The notes beneath the pieces were generated by a model, which had not been told where the DNA came from, made no database searches, and saw only the letters and a list, made by a program, of their open reading frames with translations. This document shows positions 35,245-36,054 of a stretch of 36,054 nucleotides of DNA, piece after piece; within the stretch, counting starts at the first letter, position 1; every line of letters starts with the position of its first letter. The translations under genes and the position numbers were made by a program. The stretch is from Ectothiorhodospiraceae bacterium (GTDB taxonomy: Bacteria > Pseudomonadota > Gammaproteobacteria > SZUA-152), in NCBI GenBank assembly GCA_002401775.2, contig NVUB02000215.1, positions 1 through 36,054 of the forward strand. The letters run 5' to 3'.

Positions 35245-35742
35245 TCACGATGCCTTCATGCGCCAACAATGCCTGCTTAAAGCGCATTTTTTCACCCTCA
35301 ATCGCCCCCGCATACCCCCTATTCCCGTTTGTGACAGGATACGGTGGCAAGGCACGACAATTGGCACGGGGTTTCGACGACAAGCCTGCCCTATGGCCTG
35401 GGCAGCGCTGCGAAGCTGTTTAGCGAGTTGGCCGTATGTCCGGGTCTGACCAGGGGAAAGATGACACAGCGCCGTCCACAATCGGCGCTGATGTTCAGTG
35501 CCCTCCATCTGTAATGGCAGGTCAAAAGGGCGTTGCGGGTCATCAAGATAAGCGTCCAATTGCACCACTACCTGCTCGGCAATTGCCGTACGCGGTGCCA
35601 GCATTTTTTGTGCGCTGACAAAGCCTATTTCACACAAGTGAGTTCCGTTGGTGTGAATAGCCAACGTCAGTGGCTGCCCCGCCAGGTTAAAGCGAAAAAT
35701 AGCATCGGGGGCTTTTGGCGCGGGAGGAGACATTTTGTTCAT
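35245..35742 (-). CDS. ogt: Methylated-DNA-[protein]-cysteine S-methyltransferase, probable 3' frameshift
   Basis: This suicide repair protein transfers alkyl groups from O6-alkylguanine to its own cysteine. The active site is PCHR with C132 (VPIVVPCHRILSQTGIGG). The wing and helix TRTYGQLAKQLRSAAQAIGQACRRNP is intact. After GGMRG the open frame ends in a basic, non-family tail RLRVKKCALSRHCW. In another frame the same DNA encodes AIEGEKMRFKQALLAHEG, which fits the family's K..LL.HEG ending and would stop at 35237-35239, overlapping xerD by 8 bases. The two frames meet at a run of five C (35305-35309). One missing base there, by mutation or sequencing error, explains it. The catalytic centre lies upstream of the shift. 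Confidence 0.88.
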   Translation of the reverse strand: MNKMSPPAPKAPDAIFRFNLAGQPLTLAIHTNGTHLCEIGFVSAQKMLAPRTAIAEQVVVQLDAYLDDPQRPFDLPLQMEGTEHQRRLWTALCHLSPGQTRTYGQLAKQLRSAAQAIGQACRRNPVPIVVPCHRILSQTGIGGMRGRLRVKKCALSRHCWRMKAS

Positions 35743-35818
35743 AGCGGGATTCTAACACCACCGGAACACTGAAACTGGTAATGTCACATCCTTGTTCTGA
35801 CGAAAAACCTGGACAAAA

Positions 35819-35848
35819 AAATGCCCGGATAAACCGGGCATTTTTTAT
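35819..35848 (-). terminator. Rho-independent terminator after rplS
   Basis: ATGCCCGG (35821-35828) and CCGGGCAT (35834-35841) form a perfect 8-bp stem with a 5-base loop, flanked by A-run and T-run on either side. It lies about 90 bases past the rplS stop. The A/T symmetry allows termination in both directions. Confidence 0.85.
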
Positions 35849-35934
35849 GAGGCTTTTAGCTAAAAAAGATAGCTATATCATCTAACTAAAAGCGACCATG
35901 TCACCAAAAGTACAGATAGAAAAATGTAAGTGGC

Positions 35935-36054
35935 TTACAATTTTTCTTTGATACGTGCTGCCTTGCCCTTCAAATCACGCAAGTAATACAACTTGGCTTG
36001 ACGCACAGCACCGCGACGCTTGACCTGAATTTCGCTGACCAATGGACTGTAGGT
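35935..36054 (-). CDS. rplS: Ribosomal protein L19, 3' part (5' end outside window)
   Basis: The minus strand is open from the window edge to a TAA at 35935 and encodes [28 protein letters not shown] and the end [10 protein letters not shown], the C-terminus of large-subunit protein L19, which sits at the subunit interface. The remaining two thirds lie outside the window. In most gammaproteobacteria rplS ends the rpsP-rimM-trmD-rplS operon, and the terminator at 35819-35848 fits that. Confidence 0.95.
   Translation of the reverse strand, partial: TYSPLVSEIQVKRRGAVRQAKLYYLRDLKGKAARIKEKL

Overview
The window is a stretch of gammaproteobacterial chromosome. The evidence is the conserved isc operon with an IscR-type promoter, the suhB / trmJ-cysE-iscR divergent block, mutS-fdxA, PilU, the dsbC / xerD / rplS neighbourhood and YajQ. 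No plasmid, phage or CRISPR signature is visible and no tRNA or rRNA was found. The species cannot be named from this sequence. Almost every gene is recognisable housekeeping. The unusual material sits in the long intergenic gaps, which hold repeats, gene remnants and palindromic elements.

Layout. (1) 3-954, + strand: the 3' end of gmhB and a family-4 uracil-DNA glycosylase that lost its C-terminal part at a junction near 915, followed by a repeat-bearing gap. (2) 1275-8692, - strand: a complete isc operon in the order iscR, extra cysteine desulfurase, iscS, iscU, iscA, hscB, hscA, fdx, iscX. It is driven by two tandem 33-bp promoter/IscR-site copies at 8939-9004. (3) 9112-10822, - strand: cysE and trmJ, divergent from suhB (+). 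(4) 12409-15394, + strand: an FHA-domain membrane protein, PilU and a two-domain rhodanese. (5) 15577-17514, - strand: two unrecognised proteins, one with a repeated YRG motif and one coiled-coil lipoprotein. (6) 18000-28722, + strand: mutS, fdxA and the two subunits of an AddAB-like helicase-nuclease. The AddAB genes are split by an 830-bp gap holding a 21-bp tandem repeat. (7) 28723-29911: a palindromic repeat pair, a heptanucleotide tandem array, a histidine-kinase remnant and an Rcp1-like response regulator. (8) 29944-32295, - strand: an apparent three-gene membrane cassette (small TM protein, six-TM protein, VWA lipoprotein) of unknown function. (9) 32675-36054, - strand: dsbC, yajQ, xerD, ogt with a probable frameshift, and the 3' end of rplS.

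How the genes fit together. CysE feeds cysteine synthesis. The two desulfurases take sulfur from cysteine, IscU/IscA with HscA/HscB and Fdx build and deliver Fe-S clusters, and IscR senses cluster supply and represses the operon. Several Fe-S clients or sulfur-handling proteins lie in the same window: FdxA, the AddB-like protein with a four-cysteine cluster motif, family-4 UDG and rhodanese. A second theme is genome maintenance: UDG, MutS, AddAB, Ogt and XerD.

The best leads are the unrecognised VWA/membrane cassette, the decayed second copy of the mutS 5' end upstream of mutS, the duplicated IscR-controlled promoter, the repeat-split AddAB locus, the kinase remnant beside an intact response regulator, and the dispersed palindromic repeat seen at both ends of the window.
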